32,334 nt of DNA. Origin: Solirubrobacterales bacterium (GTDB taxonomy: Bacteria > Actinomycetota > Thermoleophilia > Solirubrobacterales > Solirubrobacteraceae). Below are positions 1-10,019 of the stretch, one piece after another (the stretch's first letter is position 1; every line of letters begins with the position of its first letter). The stretch is taken from the NCBI GenBank assembly GCA_003244035.1, contig QHBV01000251.1, forward strand, positions 18,046-50,379, written 5' to 3'. Position numbers and translations under genes: made by a program. Under the pieces are notes generated by a model. That model did no database searches. It was given only the letters and a program-made list of their open reading frames with translations, and was not told where the DNA came from.

Positions 1-2
1 CG

Positions 3-1058
3 CTGCTGGACAACGCCGAGCGGATGGCCCACGCGTGCGCCGCGTGCGTCCCCGCGGCCGACAATCCCGGCCTGGCGCTCGGCGCGATCATCGGCACCTG
101 CGCGACCGCCGGCCGCGACAAGCTGACGCTGATCACCTCCTCGGGGATCCGCGACTTCGGAGCGTGGCTCGAGCAGCTACTCGCAGAGTCGACCGGCAAG
201 CACGGCAAGGGCGTGATCCCCGTCGACCGCGAGCCGCTCGGCCAGCCGGACGCGTACGGCGCTGACCGGCTGTTCGTATACCTGCGTCTGGCATCGGAGC
301 ACGACGACGAGCAGGACGAGAAGGTCAAGGCGCTCGAGAACGCCGGGCATCCGGTCGTGCAGATCCCTGTCTACTCCGTCTATCACCTCGGCGACGAGTT
401 CTTCCGCTGGGAGTTCGCGACCGCGGTCGCCGGCTCGATCATCGGCATCGACCCGTTCGACCAGCCCGACGTCGAGGACGCCAAGGTCGCAGCGCGCGAG
501 CTCACCGACTCCTACGAGCAGGCGGGCTTCCTGCCCGATCTAGGGCCGTTCTACGAGGGCGAGGGGTTCGGGCTGTTCGCCGACGAGCGCAACGCGCACG
601 ACATCCAGAAAGCGGCACGGCAGGACGGCTCGTTCAAGGGCTACCTGGGCGGTCACCTTGCCCGCATCGCACCGGACGACTACCTGGCGCTGCTGGCCTA
701 CCTGCCGATGACCCGCGAGCATGAGTGGCTGCTCGCTCAGATCCGCGTGCTGATCCGCGACCGTCTCGGCGTGGCGACGTGCGTCGGGTTCGGCCCGCGC
801 TTTCAGCACTCCACCGGTCAGGCGTACAAGGGCGGCCCGAACTCCGGCGTGTTCCTGCAGCTCACCTGTCACGACAGCGTCGAGCTGGCGGTCCCCGGCC
901 ACAGCTATACGTTCGGAACGGTCAAGGAGGCCCAGGCACGCGCCGACTTCGACGTGCTCGCCCAGCGCGAGCGCCGCGCGCTGCGAGTCCACCTGGCCCT
1001 CGACCCGACCGACGGCCTACGGGCGCTCAAGGACACGATCGAGCAGGTCCTGCCCTGA
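3..1058 (+). CDS. Bifunctional transaldolase/phosphoglucose isomerase, C-terminal part (5' truncated by window)
   Basis: Frame is open to the window edge (LLDNAERMAHAC...). Motifs TSSGIRDFGAWLEQLLAESTGKHGKGVIPVDREPLG and GQAYKGGPNSGVFLQLT are typical of the PGI half of tal-pgi fusions. Followed directly by a 6PGD gene. Confidence 0.88.
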   Translation: MLDNAERMAHACAACVPAADNPGLALGAIIGTCATAGRDKLTLITSSGIRDFGAWLEQLLAESTGKHGKGVIPVDREPLGQPDAYGADRLFVYLRLASEHDDEQDEKVKALENAGHPVVQIPVYSVYHLGDEFFRWEFATAVAGSIIGIDPFDQPDVEDAKVAARELTDSYEQAGFLPDLGPFYEGEGFGLFADERNAHDIQKAARQDGSFKGYLGGHLARIAPDDYLALLAYLPMTREHEWLLAQIRVLIRDRLGVATCVGFGPRFQHSTGQAYKGGPNSGVFLQLTCHDSVELAVPGHSYTFGTVKEAQARADFDVLAQRERRALRVHLALDPTDGLRALKDTIEQVLP

Positions 1059-1085
1059 TGACTCGACCAGCGAGGAGATAGCCGG

Positions 1086-2105
1086 ATGCAACTGGGAATG
1101 GTCGGGTTGGGCCGGATGGGATCGAACCTCGTGCGGCGCCTGCTGACGGCGGGACACGAATGCGTGGTCTATGACGTGAACCCCGACACCGTCAAGGAGT
1201 TGGAGGGCCAGGGTGCGACTGGCACCGGCTCGCTGGAGGAGCTCGTCACGGCCCTGCAGCAGCCGCGTGCGGTGTGGGTGATGGTCCCCGCCGGGCAGAT
1301 CACCGAGCAGACCGTTAGCGCGCTCGGCGAGCTGACGGAGGCCGGCGATACGATCATCGACGGCGGGAACTCCTATTACCGCGACGACATTGCTCGTGCC
1401 GGCACGCTCTCGCAGAAGGGCATCCACTATGTCGATGTGGGCACCAGCGGCGGCGTGTGGGGCCTCGAGCGCGGCTACTCGTTGATGATCGGCGGCGAGC
1501 AGGAGGTCGTCGAACGCCTCGGGCCGCTGTTTGCGGCGATCGCTCCGGGAGTGGAGGCGGCGGCGCGCACACCCGGCCGTACCGGCGAGCCCTCGAGCGC
1601 CGAGCACGGCTACCTGCACTGCGGGCCCAACGGCGCGGGACATTTCGTGAAGATGGTCCACAACGGGATCGAGTACGGCGCGATGGCCGCCTACGCCGAG
1701 GGACTGAACATCCTGCGCCACGCCGCCGCCGGCAAGACGAGCCGCGAGTCCGACGCCGAGACGGCCCCGCTCGAGCACCCTGAGGACTACCCCTACGAGC
1801 TCAACCTGACCGATGTGACCGAGGTGTGGCGGCGCGGGAGCGTGATCGCTTCGTGGCTCCTCGATCTGACGGCTTCCGCGCTGCTGGAGTCCCCGGACCT
1901 GGAGGACTTCTCCGGCCGGGTGTCTGACTCTGGAGAGGGCCGCTGGACGGCGATCGCCGCGATCGAGGAAGGCGTTCCCGCGCCGGTGCTGCTGACCGCG
2001 CTGTTTTCCCGGTTTGCCTCCCGTGACCTTGACCACTTCGCCAATCAGACACTCTCGGCGATGCGAAGTCAGTTCGGCGGCCACGTCGAGAAACCCTCCG
2101 AATGA
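1086..2105 (+). CDS. gnd: 6-phosphogluconate dehydrogenase, decarboxylating (short ~340 aa type)
   Basis: [19 protein letters not shown] Rossmann motif, [50 protein letters not shown]. Confidence 0.95.
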   Translation: MQLGMVGLGRMGSNLVRRLLTAGHECVVYDVNPDTVKELEGQGATGTGSLEELVTALQQPRAVWVMVPAGQITEQTVSALGELTEAGDTIIDGGNSYYRDDIARAGTLSQKGIHYVDVGTSGGVWGLERGYSLMIGGEQEVVERLGPLFAAIAPGVEAAARTPGRTGEPSSAEHGYLHCGPNGAGHFVKMVHNGIEYGAMAAYAEGLNILRHAAAGKTSRESDAETAPLEHPEDYPYELNLTDVTEVWRRGSVIASWLLDLTASALLESPDLEDFSGRVSDSGEGRWTAIAAIEEGVPAPVLLTALFSRFASRDLDHFANQTLSAMRSQFGGHVEKPSE

Positions 2106-3124
2106 ACTACCGCCCACTGGGCACCACCGGAGTAAAGGTCAGCCCCCTGTGCCTCGGGGCGATGATGCTGGGGGCCTGGGGCAATCCCGATCACGACGAT
2201 GGCGTCAGGATCATCCATCGGGCACTCGACGCCGGAGTCAACTTCCTCGACACCGCCGATGTGTACTCCCGCGGCGAGTCGGAGGAGATCGTAGGCAAGG
2301 CACTCGCCGGCGGCCGGCGCGAGCACGTCGTGCTCGCGACCAAGATCCACGGGACGATGGGCAAGGACCCCAACCAATTTGGCAACTCCCGCCGCTGGAT
2401 CGTCCGCGAGGTGGAGAGCAGTCTGCGCCGGCTGCGCACCGACTGGATCGACCTCTACCAGATCCACCGGCCCGAGGCCGACACCGACATCGACGAGACG
2501 CTTGGGGCGCTGACCGACCTGGTGCGCGCCGGCAAGGTCCGCTACATCGGCTCCTCGACCTTCCCCGCGAGTCAGATCGTCGAGGCGCAGTGGATCGCCC
2601 AACGGCGCGGTCGTGAGCGATTCGTGTGCGAGCAGCCGCCCTATTCGATCCTCACCCGCGGGATCGAGCGCGACGTGCTGCCGACCTGCCGGCGGCACGG
2701 AATCGGCGTCATCTGCTGGAGCCCGTTGGGGGGAGGCTGGCTGACCGGCCGCTATCGCAAGGGAGTCGAGCTCCCCGTCTCGCCGCGGGCCCAGCGGATC
2801 CCGAGCCACTACGACATCTCGATCCCCGCCAACCAGCGCAAGCTCGAGGCTGCCGACGCCCTCGCCGAGCTCGCCGATCAGGCCGGGATCAGCCTGATCG
2901 AGATGGCGCTCGCGTTCGCCGTCCGTCACCCGGCCGTGACCGCGGCGATTATCGGGCCGCGGACGATCGAGCAACTCGAGTCGCAGCTGACCAGCGCAGA
3001 CGTCGAGCTCTCGGCCGACGTGCTCGACCGGATCGACGAGATCGTCGCGCCGGGGGTGAACATCAACCCCGACGACGGCGGCTGGCAGGACCCGGCGATG
3101 GCGGCGGCCGCTCGCCGGCGCTGA
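2102..3124 (+). CDS. Aldo/keto reductase
   Basis: [91 protein letters not shown] overlap with gnd. Confidence 0.95.
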   Translation: MNYRPLGTTGVKVSPLCLGAMMLGAWGNPDHDDGVRIIHRALDAGVNFLDTADVYSRGESEEIVGKALAGGRREHVVLATKIHGTMGKDPNQFGNSRRWIVREVESSLRRLRTDWIDLYQIHRPEADTDIDETLGALTDLVRAGKVRYIGSSTFPASQIVEAQWIAQRRGRERFVCEQPPYSILTRGIERDVLPTCRRHGIGVICWSPLGGGWLTGRYRKGVELPVSPRAQRIPSHYDISIPANQRKLEAADALAELADQAGISLIEMALAFAVRHPAVTAAIIGPRTIEQLESQLTSADVELSADVLDRIDEIVAPGVNINPDDGGWQDPAMAAAARRR

Positions 3125-3212
3125 GGGTCGCGGCGCACCGGTCTGGGGGTGCCGGCGCGCCGGGCGCAGGGGTCAGAGCGTTGCACCCGCCGACCGTCTC
3201 GGCACGCGGATC

Positions 3213-3492
3213 TCATCGGTCGACATCGCCCTCGGGTGGGCCCATGGTGGCTGCCTCGGGGCCGAAGCTCTCGACATACGTCCGGTGAACCTCGTCCCAG
3301 CGATTCAGCTCCTCGCGGGCATTCGGCCGACCGTCGAGGCTGGTGGCGAGGGCATCCAGGCAGGTGTGCCAGCCGGCTCCGTCGCGGGCCGCCTTGCCGC
3401 GCTCCCTCGAGCGTGTCCAGCAGCGTCAGTTCGCTGCCCCCGTCGGCTGGACGAACCTCGAGGCGGACAATGTCCGGGCAATATGACCCCAT
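3213..3492 (-). pseudogene. SRPBCC/AHSA1-like protein remnant (N-terminally truncated, frameshifted)
   Basis: Minus strand: SYCPDIVRLEVRPADGGSELTLLDTLE continues only after a frame change as RGKAARDGAGWHTCLDALATSLDGRPNAREELNRWDEVHRTYVESFGPEAATMGPPEGDVDR*, an AHSA1-type C-terminus. No single intact ORF. Confidence 0.65.
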
Positions 3493-3549
3493 TCGCGGGG
3501 AATCGATCCGCTCGCCCAGTCACGCCGATGCCCGGCTATCGTCAGCGGC

Positions 3550-4272
3550 GTGCCAAGACGCGCCGCCATCGTCACCGGAGCCTCCCGCGGGATCGGGCGT
3601 GCGCTTGCGCAGGCCCTGGGCGAGGAGGGCATTGGCCTGACGATCGCCGCACGCAGGCCGGCGACGCTCGAGCGGGCCGCCGGTGAGCTGCGCGCGCAGG
3701 GATTCGAGGTCGAGCACGTGGCCGGGGACATGGCCGATGAGGACGCGATCCGGGCAGTGGTGGAGCGCCACCGCGAGCGCTTTGGGCGGCTCGACGTGCT
3801 GGTCAACAACGCGGGTGTCGGGTTCGGCGCGAGTGCCTCCGAGCACCGAACCAAGCACGTCGACGTGCAGCTGGCGGTGAACCTGCGGGCGATCGTGCTG
3901 TTCTATCGCGAGTGCGCCGCGATGCTGCGCGCCGCCGGGGCCGAGCACCGTAACGCCTTGGTCATCAACCTGGCCTCGATCGCGGGTAAGTCGCCGCAGC
4001 CGTGGCTGTCGGTGTACTCGGCGGCCAAGGCCGGGGTGATCGCCTACACCCAGGCGATGAACAAGGAGCTCAGCGGCGATGGCGTCAAGAGCGTCGCCTT
4101 CTGCCCGGGCTTCGTCGACACCGACATGACCGACTTTGTCAAGGGTGCCGTTCCGGCCGAGCAGATGCTGCGAACGAGCGACCTCACGCACGCGCTTGGC
4201 TTCCTGCTGCGCGTCTCGCCCGCGTGTGTGGTTCCGGAGATCGTGTTTCAGCGCGCGGGCGAGACGGGCTAG
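3550..4272 (+). CDS. SDR family oxidoreductase
   Basis: [55 protein letters not shown] (YxxxK). GTG start at 3550. Confidence 0.93.
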   Translation: MPRRAAIVTGASRGIGRALAQALGEEGIGLTIAARRPATLERAAGELRAQGFEVEHVAGDMADEDAIRAVVERHRERFGRLDVLVNNAGVGFGASASEHRTKHVDVQLAVNLRAIVLFYRECAAMLRAAGAEHRNALVINLASIAGKSPQPWLSVYSAAKAGVIAYTQAMNKELSGDGVKSVAFCPGFVDTDMTDFVKGAVPAEQMLRTSDLTHALGFLLRVSPACVVPEIVFQRAGETG

Positions 4273-4276
4273 GCCA

Positions 4277-5929
4277 GTGGCGCTGGTCGACCACATCCCC
4301 GGCTCCGAGCAGCAATGGCGGGCGGCGTACGGGCTGAGCCCCGAGCGCGCCGTGTCGTTCACGACGCTGTCGGGGGAGCCCGTCAAGCCGCTGTACACAG
4401 CGAGCGACCTGCCGACCGATCCCGACGCGTCGATCGGGCTCCCCGGGCAGTTCCCCTACACACGCGGTGTGTACCCGTCGATGTACCGTGGGCGCCTGTG
4501 GACGATGCGTCAGTTCGCGGGGTTCGGGACCGCGGAGGAGACCAACGAACGCTTCCGCTATCTGCTCGAGCACGGGCAGACCGGGCTCTCTACGGCGTTC
4601 GACATGCCCTCGCTGATGGGTCACGACTCCGATCATCCGCGCGCTGTGGGGGAAGTTGGGCGCGAGGGGGTCGCCGTTGACACGGTACTCGACATGGAGA
4701 CGCTGTTCAGCGGTATCCCGCTCGACGAGGTGACCGTGTCGATGACGATCAACGCGCCCGCGGCAATCATGCTCGCCTTCTATGTCGTCGCGGCCGAGCG
4801 CCAGGGGGTGCCGAGCGAGCGCCTCGGCGGCACGATCCAAACCGACATCCTCAAGGAGTACATGGCGCAGAAGGAGTGGTGCTTTCCCGTCGACCCGGCG
4901 ATGCGGCTGGTGACGGACATGATCGAGTGGTGCTCGGTGCAGATGCCGCGCTGGCACCCTGTCTCGATCAGCGGCTACCACATCCGTGAGGCGGGATCGA
5001 CGGCGGCCCAGGAGCTTGCGTTCACGCTCAAGGACGGGCTGACCTATGTCGAGCACGCGCTCGCGCGCGGGCTCGACGTGGACGACTTCGCCCCGCGACT
5101 GAGCTTCTTCTTCAACGCGCAGATCGACTTCTTCGAGGAGATCGCCAAGTACCGGGCAGCGCGACGGATCTGGGCGCGCGAGCTGCGCGACACGTATGGC
5201 GCGAAGAGCCCGAAGTCGTGGCTGATGCGGGCCCACGCGCAGACCGCCGGCGTCTCGCTGACCGCGCAGCAGCCGCTGAACAACATCGTGCGCACGGCGA
5301 TCGAGGCACTGGCGGGAGTGCTCGGGGGCGCGCAATCACTGCACACGAACTCCTACGACGAGGCGCTCGCGCTCCCGACCGAGGAGGCGGTGCGGATCGC
5401 GCTTCGAACCCAGCAGGTGATCGCGCACGAGACCGGCGTTGCCAACACGATCGACCCGCTCGGCGGCTCGTACTTCGTGGAGGCGCTGACCGATCGGATG
5501 GAGGAGCTCTGCTACGAGTACTTCGAGAAGATCGACGCGCTCGGCGGGATGGTAGAGGCGGTCAAGCGCGGATTCCCGCAGCGGGAGATAGCTGACGCCG
5601 CGTTCGCGCTGCAAACCGAGATCGACTCCGGCCGGAGGGTCGTCGTCGGGGTCAACTCCTATACCGAGGCCGGGGACGCCGAGACCGAGCTCCTGCGGAT
5701 CGATCCGGCGCTCGAGCGCAAGCAGGCCGAGCGTCTGCGCGCTGCCAAGGCGGACCGGGATACGGAGGCCGTCGAGCGCGTGCTCGCGCAGCTGATGGCC
5801 GCCGCGGACCGCGAGCGCAACCTGATGCCACTGCTGATCGACGCCGCTCGCCGGCAGGTCTCGGAGGGCGAGATCGTAGAGGCGCTGCAGCGGGTCTGGG
5901 GCGATTATCGCGAGCAGCCGATGTTCTGA
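4277..5929 (+). CDS. icmA: Acyl-CoA mutase large subunit of the B12-dependent methylmalonyl-CoA mutase family, isobutyryl-CoA mutase (IcmA)-type; no C-terminal B12-binding domain
   Basis: [100 protein letters not shown]. In-frame GTG at 4277; the ORF-track start at 4136 overlaps the SDR gene and is unlikely. Confidence 0.85.
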   Translation: MALVDHIPGSEQQWRAAYGLSPERAVSFTTLSGEPVKPLYTASDLPTDPDASIGLPGQFPYTRGVYPSMYRGRLWTMRQFAGFGTAEETNERFRYLLEHGQTGLSTAFDMPSLMGHDSDHPRAVGEVGREGVAVDTVLDMETLFSGIPLDEVTVSMTINAPAAIMLAFYVVAAERQGVPSERLGGTIQTDILKEYMAQKEWCFPVDPAMRLVTDMIEWCSVQMPRWHPVSISGYHIREAGSTAAQELAFTLKDGLTYVEHALARGLDVDDFAPRLSFFFNAQIDFFEEIAKYRAARRIWARELRDTYGAKSPKSWLMRAHAQTAGVSLTAQQPLNNIVRTAIEALAGVLGGAQSLHTNSYDEALALPTEEAVRIALRTQQVIAHETGVANTIDPLGGSYFVEALTDRMEELCYEYFEKIDALGGMVEAVKRGFPQREIADAAFALQTEIDSGRRVVVGVNSYTEAGDAETELLRIDPALERKQAERLRAAKADRDTEAVERVLAQLMAAADRERNLMPLLIDAARRQVSEGEIVEALQRVWGDYREQPMF

Positions 5930-5973
5930 GCGGACGCACGGAGAAGCCCCATCCCCGGTATATCGTTGCCTGA

Positions 5974-5979
5974 TACAAT
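5974..5979 (+). promoter_or_regulatory. Putative -10 box (TACAAT) just upstream of the flippase-like gene
   Basis: cctgaTACAATgattgcgtcGTG; no convincing -35 box identified. Confidence 0.35.
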
Positions 5980-5988
5980 GATTGCGTC

Positions 5989-7053
5989 GTGCAAGTTTAT
6001 ATGGAACCGGTCGTGACTGAGCCGGCAGTGGCCAATCGGTCCGCGGGCAGCCCCGAGGGAGACGCCCACCGGCTGCGTACAGGGATCGCCTGGACGGTCG
6101 GGCTGGTGGTGCTGCTACTCGCGGTCGGGCTGGCGGTACCGGGCCTACGCGAGGTGCTCGAGCGCGTGGCGCACGCGTCGTCGGGATGGCTTGTGCTCGC
6201 GGTTGTGCTCGAGCTTGCATCCTGCCTCGGCTATGTCGCCACCGTCCGGCTCGTGCTCCGTCGCGGTCCCGCGCCCATGGTGAGGCGGCTGGCGTGGGCG
6301 GAGATGGCGTTCGGGGCCGTGGTCCCGGCTGGGGGCGCGGGCGGGCTTGCGGTCGGTGCCTGGGCGATGCGCGCGCGCGGGGTCTCGTGGTCGCGGGTCG
6401 CCAACCGCTCGGCTGTGATCTTCCTGCTGACCAGCGCCGTCAACGTGACCGTGCTCGCGCTCGCTGGCCTTGGGGTCGCGGTTGGAGTCGGAGCAGGGCA
6501 ACCGCGGGTCGTCTATGGGCTTGTACCGGCCGGCGTCGCGCTGGCGGCGATCGCGTTCTTCGCCCTGCTCCCGCGCGTGGCTGACCGGACCCGGTTCGGG
6601 ACTCGGCAGGGCCGTATCGGGGACATCCTGCGCTCGACCGCGACATGGGTGCGCGACACCGAGAAGACCGCGCTGCAGGGAGACTGGCGAGTGCTCGGAA
6701 GCGTCGGCTACCTGATCTTCGACATCGCCGTCCTGTGGGCCTGCATGCGCGCAATCGGCGTCACGCCGCCGTTGCTCGCGCTCGTGGTCGGCTATCAGGT
6801 CGGGTACCTCGCGAACCTTGTGCCGATCCCCGGCGGGGTGGGAGCGCTCGAAGGTGGGCTCGTCGGCGCGCTGGTGCTCTATGGCCTGCCCGCGGCGCCG
6901 ATCGCCGCGGCGGTGATCATCTACCACGCGATCGCGCTGTGGGTGCCGGTCCTGGGTGGGACGATCGGCTTCGTGCGGCTGCGTGCGGCGGTGAACGCGG
7001 GGGCGCATGAGGACGCCGTCCATGAGCCCGACGAGGCGATCTCGCAGGCGTAA
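5989..7053 (+). CDS. Lysylphosphatidylglycerol synthase TM region / flippase-like (UPF0104) membrane protein
   Basis: Multiple TM segments; VPAGGAGGLAVGAWAMRARG and GYQVGYLANLVPIPGGVGALEGGLVGALVLYGLP are typical of the family. Start may be GTG 5989 or ATG 6001. Confidence 0.85.
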   Translation: MQVYMEPVVTEPAVANRSAGSPEGDAHRLRTGIAWTVGLVVLLLAVGLAVPGLREVLERVAHASSGWLVLAVVLELASCLGYVATVRLVLRRGPAPMVRRLAWAEMAFGAVVPAGGAGGLAVGAWAMRARGVSWSRVANRSAVIFLLTSAVNVTVLALAGLGVAVGVGAGQPRVVYGLVPAGVALAAIAFFALLPRVADRTRFGTRQGRIGDILRSTATWVRDTEKTALQGDWRVLGSVGYLIFDIAVLWACMRAIGVTPPLLALVVGYQVGYLANLVPIPGGVGALEGGLVGALVLYGLPAAPIAAAVIIYHAIALWVPVLGGTIGFVRLRAAVNAGAHEDAVHEPDEAISQA

Positions 7054-7060
7054 CCGACTC

Positions 7061-9028
7061 TCACTTCGCCCACGGCGACTGTGCCAGCGCAAGCTCCTGG
7101 TCGGCGTGAATCACGTGCATCACGGCGTTGATCAGCGCTAGGTGGGTGAACGCCTGCGGGAAGTTGCCGAGGTGGCGGCCGGTGAGTGGCTCGATCTCCT
7201 CGGCATAGAGGCCGAGCGGGCTCGAGTAGCCCAGGACGCGTTCGCAGAGAGTGCGCGCACGGTCGAGCTCGCCGATCTCGCAGTAGGCCGACACCAGCCA
7301 GAAGGAGCAGATCAGGAAGGTCCCCTCGTGGCCTGAGAGGCCGTCGTCGGTCTCCTCGGTGCGGTAGCGCAGTACCAGTCCGTGCTCGGTCAGCTCCTCG
7401 CCGATCGCCAGCACGGTGTTGCGGACCCGCTCATCGTCCGCCGGCAGGAAGCGCAGCAGCGGCATCAGCAGGAGCGCCGCGTCGAGTGCCTTGGTCTCGT
7501 AGTGCTGGACGAACACGCCGCGCTCGTCGATGCCGTGCGCGCACACGTCGGCGTGGATCTCATCCGCCGCCGTACGCCAGCGCAGGGCGCGGTCGAAGTC
7601 CTCGCGCAGCTCGGCGAGGCGAGCCCCGCGATCGCAGGCGACCCAGCAGAAGACCTTCGAGGAGGTGAAGTGCTTCGGTTCGCCGCGGATCTCCCAGATG
7701 CCGCGGTCGGGCCGGCGCCAGTTCGCGATCGCCTTCTCCACCTGGCGCTCGAGGATCGGCCAGACGCGCTCGTCGAGCGTGTCGCGCGAGCGGGTGTGCA
7801 GGTACACGGAGTCGAGCAGGGCGCCCCACACGTCGTGTTGCTCCTGCTTGTAGGCGTCGTTGCCGATGCGCACGGGCCGGGCACCCTCGTACCCGTGGAG
7901 GTGATCGAGCAGCTGCTCGTCGAGCTCGCGCTCACCGCCGATGCCGTACATCACCTGCAGGTTCTCCTCGCCCCCGGCGACGTCCTCGATGAAGTAGAAG
8001 AAGTCGTTGGCCTCCCAGTCGAAGCCGAGCGTGAACAGCGCCCACAGCATGAAGGTCGAGTCGCGGATCCAGCTGTAGCGGTAGTCCCAATTGCGCTCGC
8101 CGTGCGGGGCTTCGGGCAGCGAGGTGGTCGCGGCCGCGAGCAGCGCCCCGGTGGGGGCGTAGGTGAGCCCCTTGAGGGTCAGTGCGCTGCGCTGGAGGAA
8201 CGTCCGCCAGGGGTGGTCGGGAAAGGTGCCGCGGTCGAGCCAGTGCTGCCAGTGATGGGCCGTCCACACGAGCCGGCGGTAGGCCTCGTCGAAGTCCTGG
8301 GGTGGGGCGTGCTCGCTCCAGTACAGCGCGCAGTAGGCCGTCTCACCCTCCTTCAGCCGGTGACGGGCGATCGCGCGCGAGCCCTCGAACCCGAGCAGCA
8401 GGTCGGTCTTGAGCTTGAGCTGCAGCTGTCCTCCGGCGCAGGTGGCGACGCCCTCGTCGTAGCCGGGCCCCGTGTACTCCCACCTGCACCGGCTGCGGCC
8501 GTAGTCGAAGGCCGGCTCGCACTCGAGCACGAGCTCGACCTCGCCGTTGACGCACCTGACCGTCCGCAGCAGCACGTGGTCGGCGTCGTAGTCGGTAGGT
8601 GCGCGCCGGTGGCTGTGGGAGCGGTCGTGCTCGTGATGCCAGTTGCCGATCAGCAGCACGTCGCGGACGATGATCCAGCCAGCGCCCGTCCACCAGCTGG
8701 TCTCGAGCACCATCGTCCCCGGCAGATACCGGCGCGAGGCCGGGACCGAGATGCCGGCGGGTCCGATCCGGAAGAAGCCGGCGTCGCGGTCCAGCATCGC
8801 GCCGAACACGCTGGGGGAGTCCACCCGAGGCAGGCACATCCACTCGACGTTGCCGCTGGGTGCGATCAGCGCCACCGTCTCGCAGTCCGACAGGAACCCG
8901 TAGTCGGCGATCGGAGGGTACGGGCTCCCACCCAGGGTCGCGTCGGGGGCCAGCTGGCGGACCGGCGCCGGCGCCGTCAGCGCTTGTGGGTCGCCGCCAG
9001 CGGCGCCCGGCGCGCGCTCATCGCTCAT
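7061..9028 (-). CDS. Glycoside hydrolase family 15 protein (glucoamylase/trehalase-like)
   Basis: PPIADYGFLSDCETVALIAPSGNVEWMCLPRVDSPSVFGAMLD N-domain; NWDYRYSWIRDSTFMLWAL; IWEIRGEPKHFTSSKVFCWVACDRG; GHEGTFLICSFWLVSAYCEIGELDRA. ATG at 9028 (MSDERAPG) overlaps the upstream gene's stop (ATGA). Confidence 0.92.
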   Translation of the reverse strand: MSDERAPGAAGGDPQALTAPAPVRQLAPDATLGGSPYPPIADYGFLSDCETVALIAPSGNVEWMCLPRVDSPSVFGAMLDRDAGFFRIGPAGISVPASRRYLPGTMVLETSWWTGAGWIIVRDVLLIGNWHHEHDRSHSHRRAPTDYDADHVLLRTVRCVNGEVELVLECEPAFDYGRSRCRWEYTGPGYDEGVATCAGGQLQLKLKTDLLLGFEGSRAIARHRLKEGETAYCALYWSEHAPPQDFDEAYRRLVWTAHHWQHWLDRGTFPDHPWRTFLQRSALTLKGLTYAPTGALLAAATTSLPEAPHGERNWDYRYSWIRDSTFMLWALFTLGFDWEANDFFYFIEDVAGGEENLQVMYGIGGERELDEQLLDHLHGYEGARPVRIGNDAYKQEQHDVWGALLDSVYLHTRSRDTLDERVWPILERQVEKAIANWRRPDRGIWEIRGEPKHFTSSKVFCWVACDRGARLAELREDFDRALRWRTAADEIHADVCAHGIDERGVFVQHYETKALDAALLLMPLLRFLPADDERVRNTVLAIGEELTEHGLVLRYRTEETDDGLSGHEGTFLICSFWLVSAYCEIGELDRARTLCERVLGYSSPLGLYAEEIEPLTGRHLGNFPQAFTHLALINAVMHVIHADQELALAQSPWAK

Positions 9029-9219
9029 CGCCAGGCACGTCGCAGTGACAGGGCCAGCAGCGCGACCACCGCCAGCGGCATGATCCACCAGGCGGGCGCG
9101 CCGGCGCCGGCGACCAGCGCGGTCAAGCCGAGCGCGACGGCCACGCCGAGGGCCGTGAGCCAGTCGTCGCCGACGACGAACTCCCAGACCGCGAGCGCGG
9201 CCTTGCCCAGCCGGCTCAC
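9025..9219 (-). CDS. Small membrane protein (64 aa, two predicted TM segments)
   Basis: VSRLGKAALAVWEFVVGDDWLTALGVAVALGLTALVAGAGAPAWWIMPLAVVALLALSLRRAWR*. GTG start overlaps the 9216 stop; its own stop overlaps the GH15 ATG. Confidence 0.75.
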   Translation of the reverse strand: MSRLGKAALAVWEFVVGDDWLTALGVAVALGLTALVAGAGAPAWWIMPLAVVALLALSLRRAWR

Positions 9220-10004
9220 ACAGCCTCCCTTACCGCGGTCGGGGCGCCGGCGGACCTGGGGAGACCGGCGCGCGCGTCGAAGGCCCGCCGCAGCCACAGC
9301 ATCATCGCCAGCGACACGGCAAGGACGCCGGCGACGATTGCGAGCAGCGCCGCGTCCCCGCCGGGCCACGACGCGCCGGCGCCTTCGGCGCCCCAGAAGG
9401 TCCCGAAGGTGGTCAGCATCACGCCGACGGCAAACTTCATCGTGTTCTCAGGCACGCGCGCGAGCGGCGCGCGGGCCGCCATCCCAACCGCGACGACGAG
9501 CGCGATCGCCACTGCGGCCGAGGCCGCCGCGAGGGGGATCCGGTGCTGGTTGGCGCCGAACGTGAGCACGATGAATGCGACCTCGAGCCCCTCCAGCAGC
9601 ACACCCTTGAATGCGATCGTGAAGGCGTAGCCGTCGAGCCCGGCCGCCGATCTCACCCCGGCCGCGAGCGCCGCCTGCGTCTGCTTGGCGAATGCTTCGC
9701 GCTCGTCGTGCAGCGCCTTCAGGCCCGCCGCGCGCAGGACCGCTTTGCGCAGCCACTGGAGCCCGAACACCAGCAGCAGGCCGCCAACGGCGAGGCGGAG
9801 CACGTCGATCGGCAGTGCGGTCAGCGCCGGCCCGAGCGCGGCGACCACCACGGCGAGGGCCACAACCGCGGCGCCGACGCCGTACAGGGCCGAGGACCAG
9901 CTCCTGGTCGTGCCCACCGCGAGCACGATCGTCAGCGCCTCGACCGCCTCCACCAGGCAGGCGAGCAGGACCGACAGCGCAAGCCCGATCTCGGGTCCGG
10001 ACAC
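9216..10004 (-). CDS. Multi-pass membrane protein, COG4280/FTR1-like (putative cation permease)
   Basis: Two glutamate-bearing helices, LVEAVEALTIVLAVG and LLEGLEVAFIVLTFG (cf. REGLE motif of FTR1); hydrophobic throughout. Confidence 0.65.
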   Translation of the reverse strand: MSGPEIGLALSVLLACLVEAVEALTIVLAVGTTRSWSSALYGVGAAVVALAVVVAALGPALTALPIDVLRLAVGGLLLVFGLQWLRKAVLRAAGLKALHDEREAFAKQTQAALAAGVRSAAGLDGYAFTIAFKGVLLEGLEVAFIVLTFGANQHRIPLAAASAAVAIALVVAVGMAARAPLARVPENTMKFAVGVMLTTFGTFWGAEGAGASWPGGDAALLAIVAGVLAVSLAMMLWLRRAFDARAGLPRSAGAPTAVREAV

Positions 10005-10019
10005 GGCTAGCAGTATGCC

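Noticed and set aside
1017-2974. 366-aa and 301-aa minus-strand ORFs
   Set aside because: Antisense to gnd and the aldo/keto reductase, both unambiguous.
4184-6220. 383-aa and 294-aa minus-strand ORFs
   Set aside because: Antisense to the mutase and flippase-like genes; no domain motifs.
7382-9565. 727-aa plus-strand ORF
   Set aside because: Antisense to the GH15 operon genes, which show clear family motifs; Arg/Pro/Val-rich composition typical of shadow ORFs in high-GC DNA.
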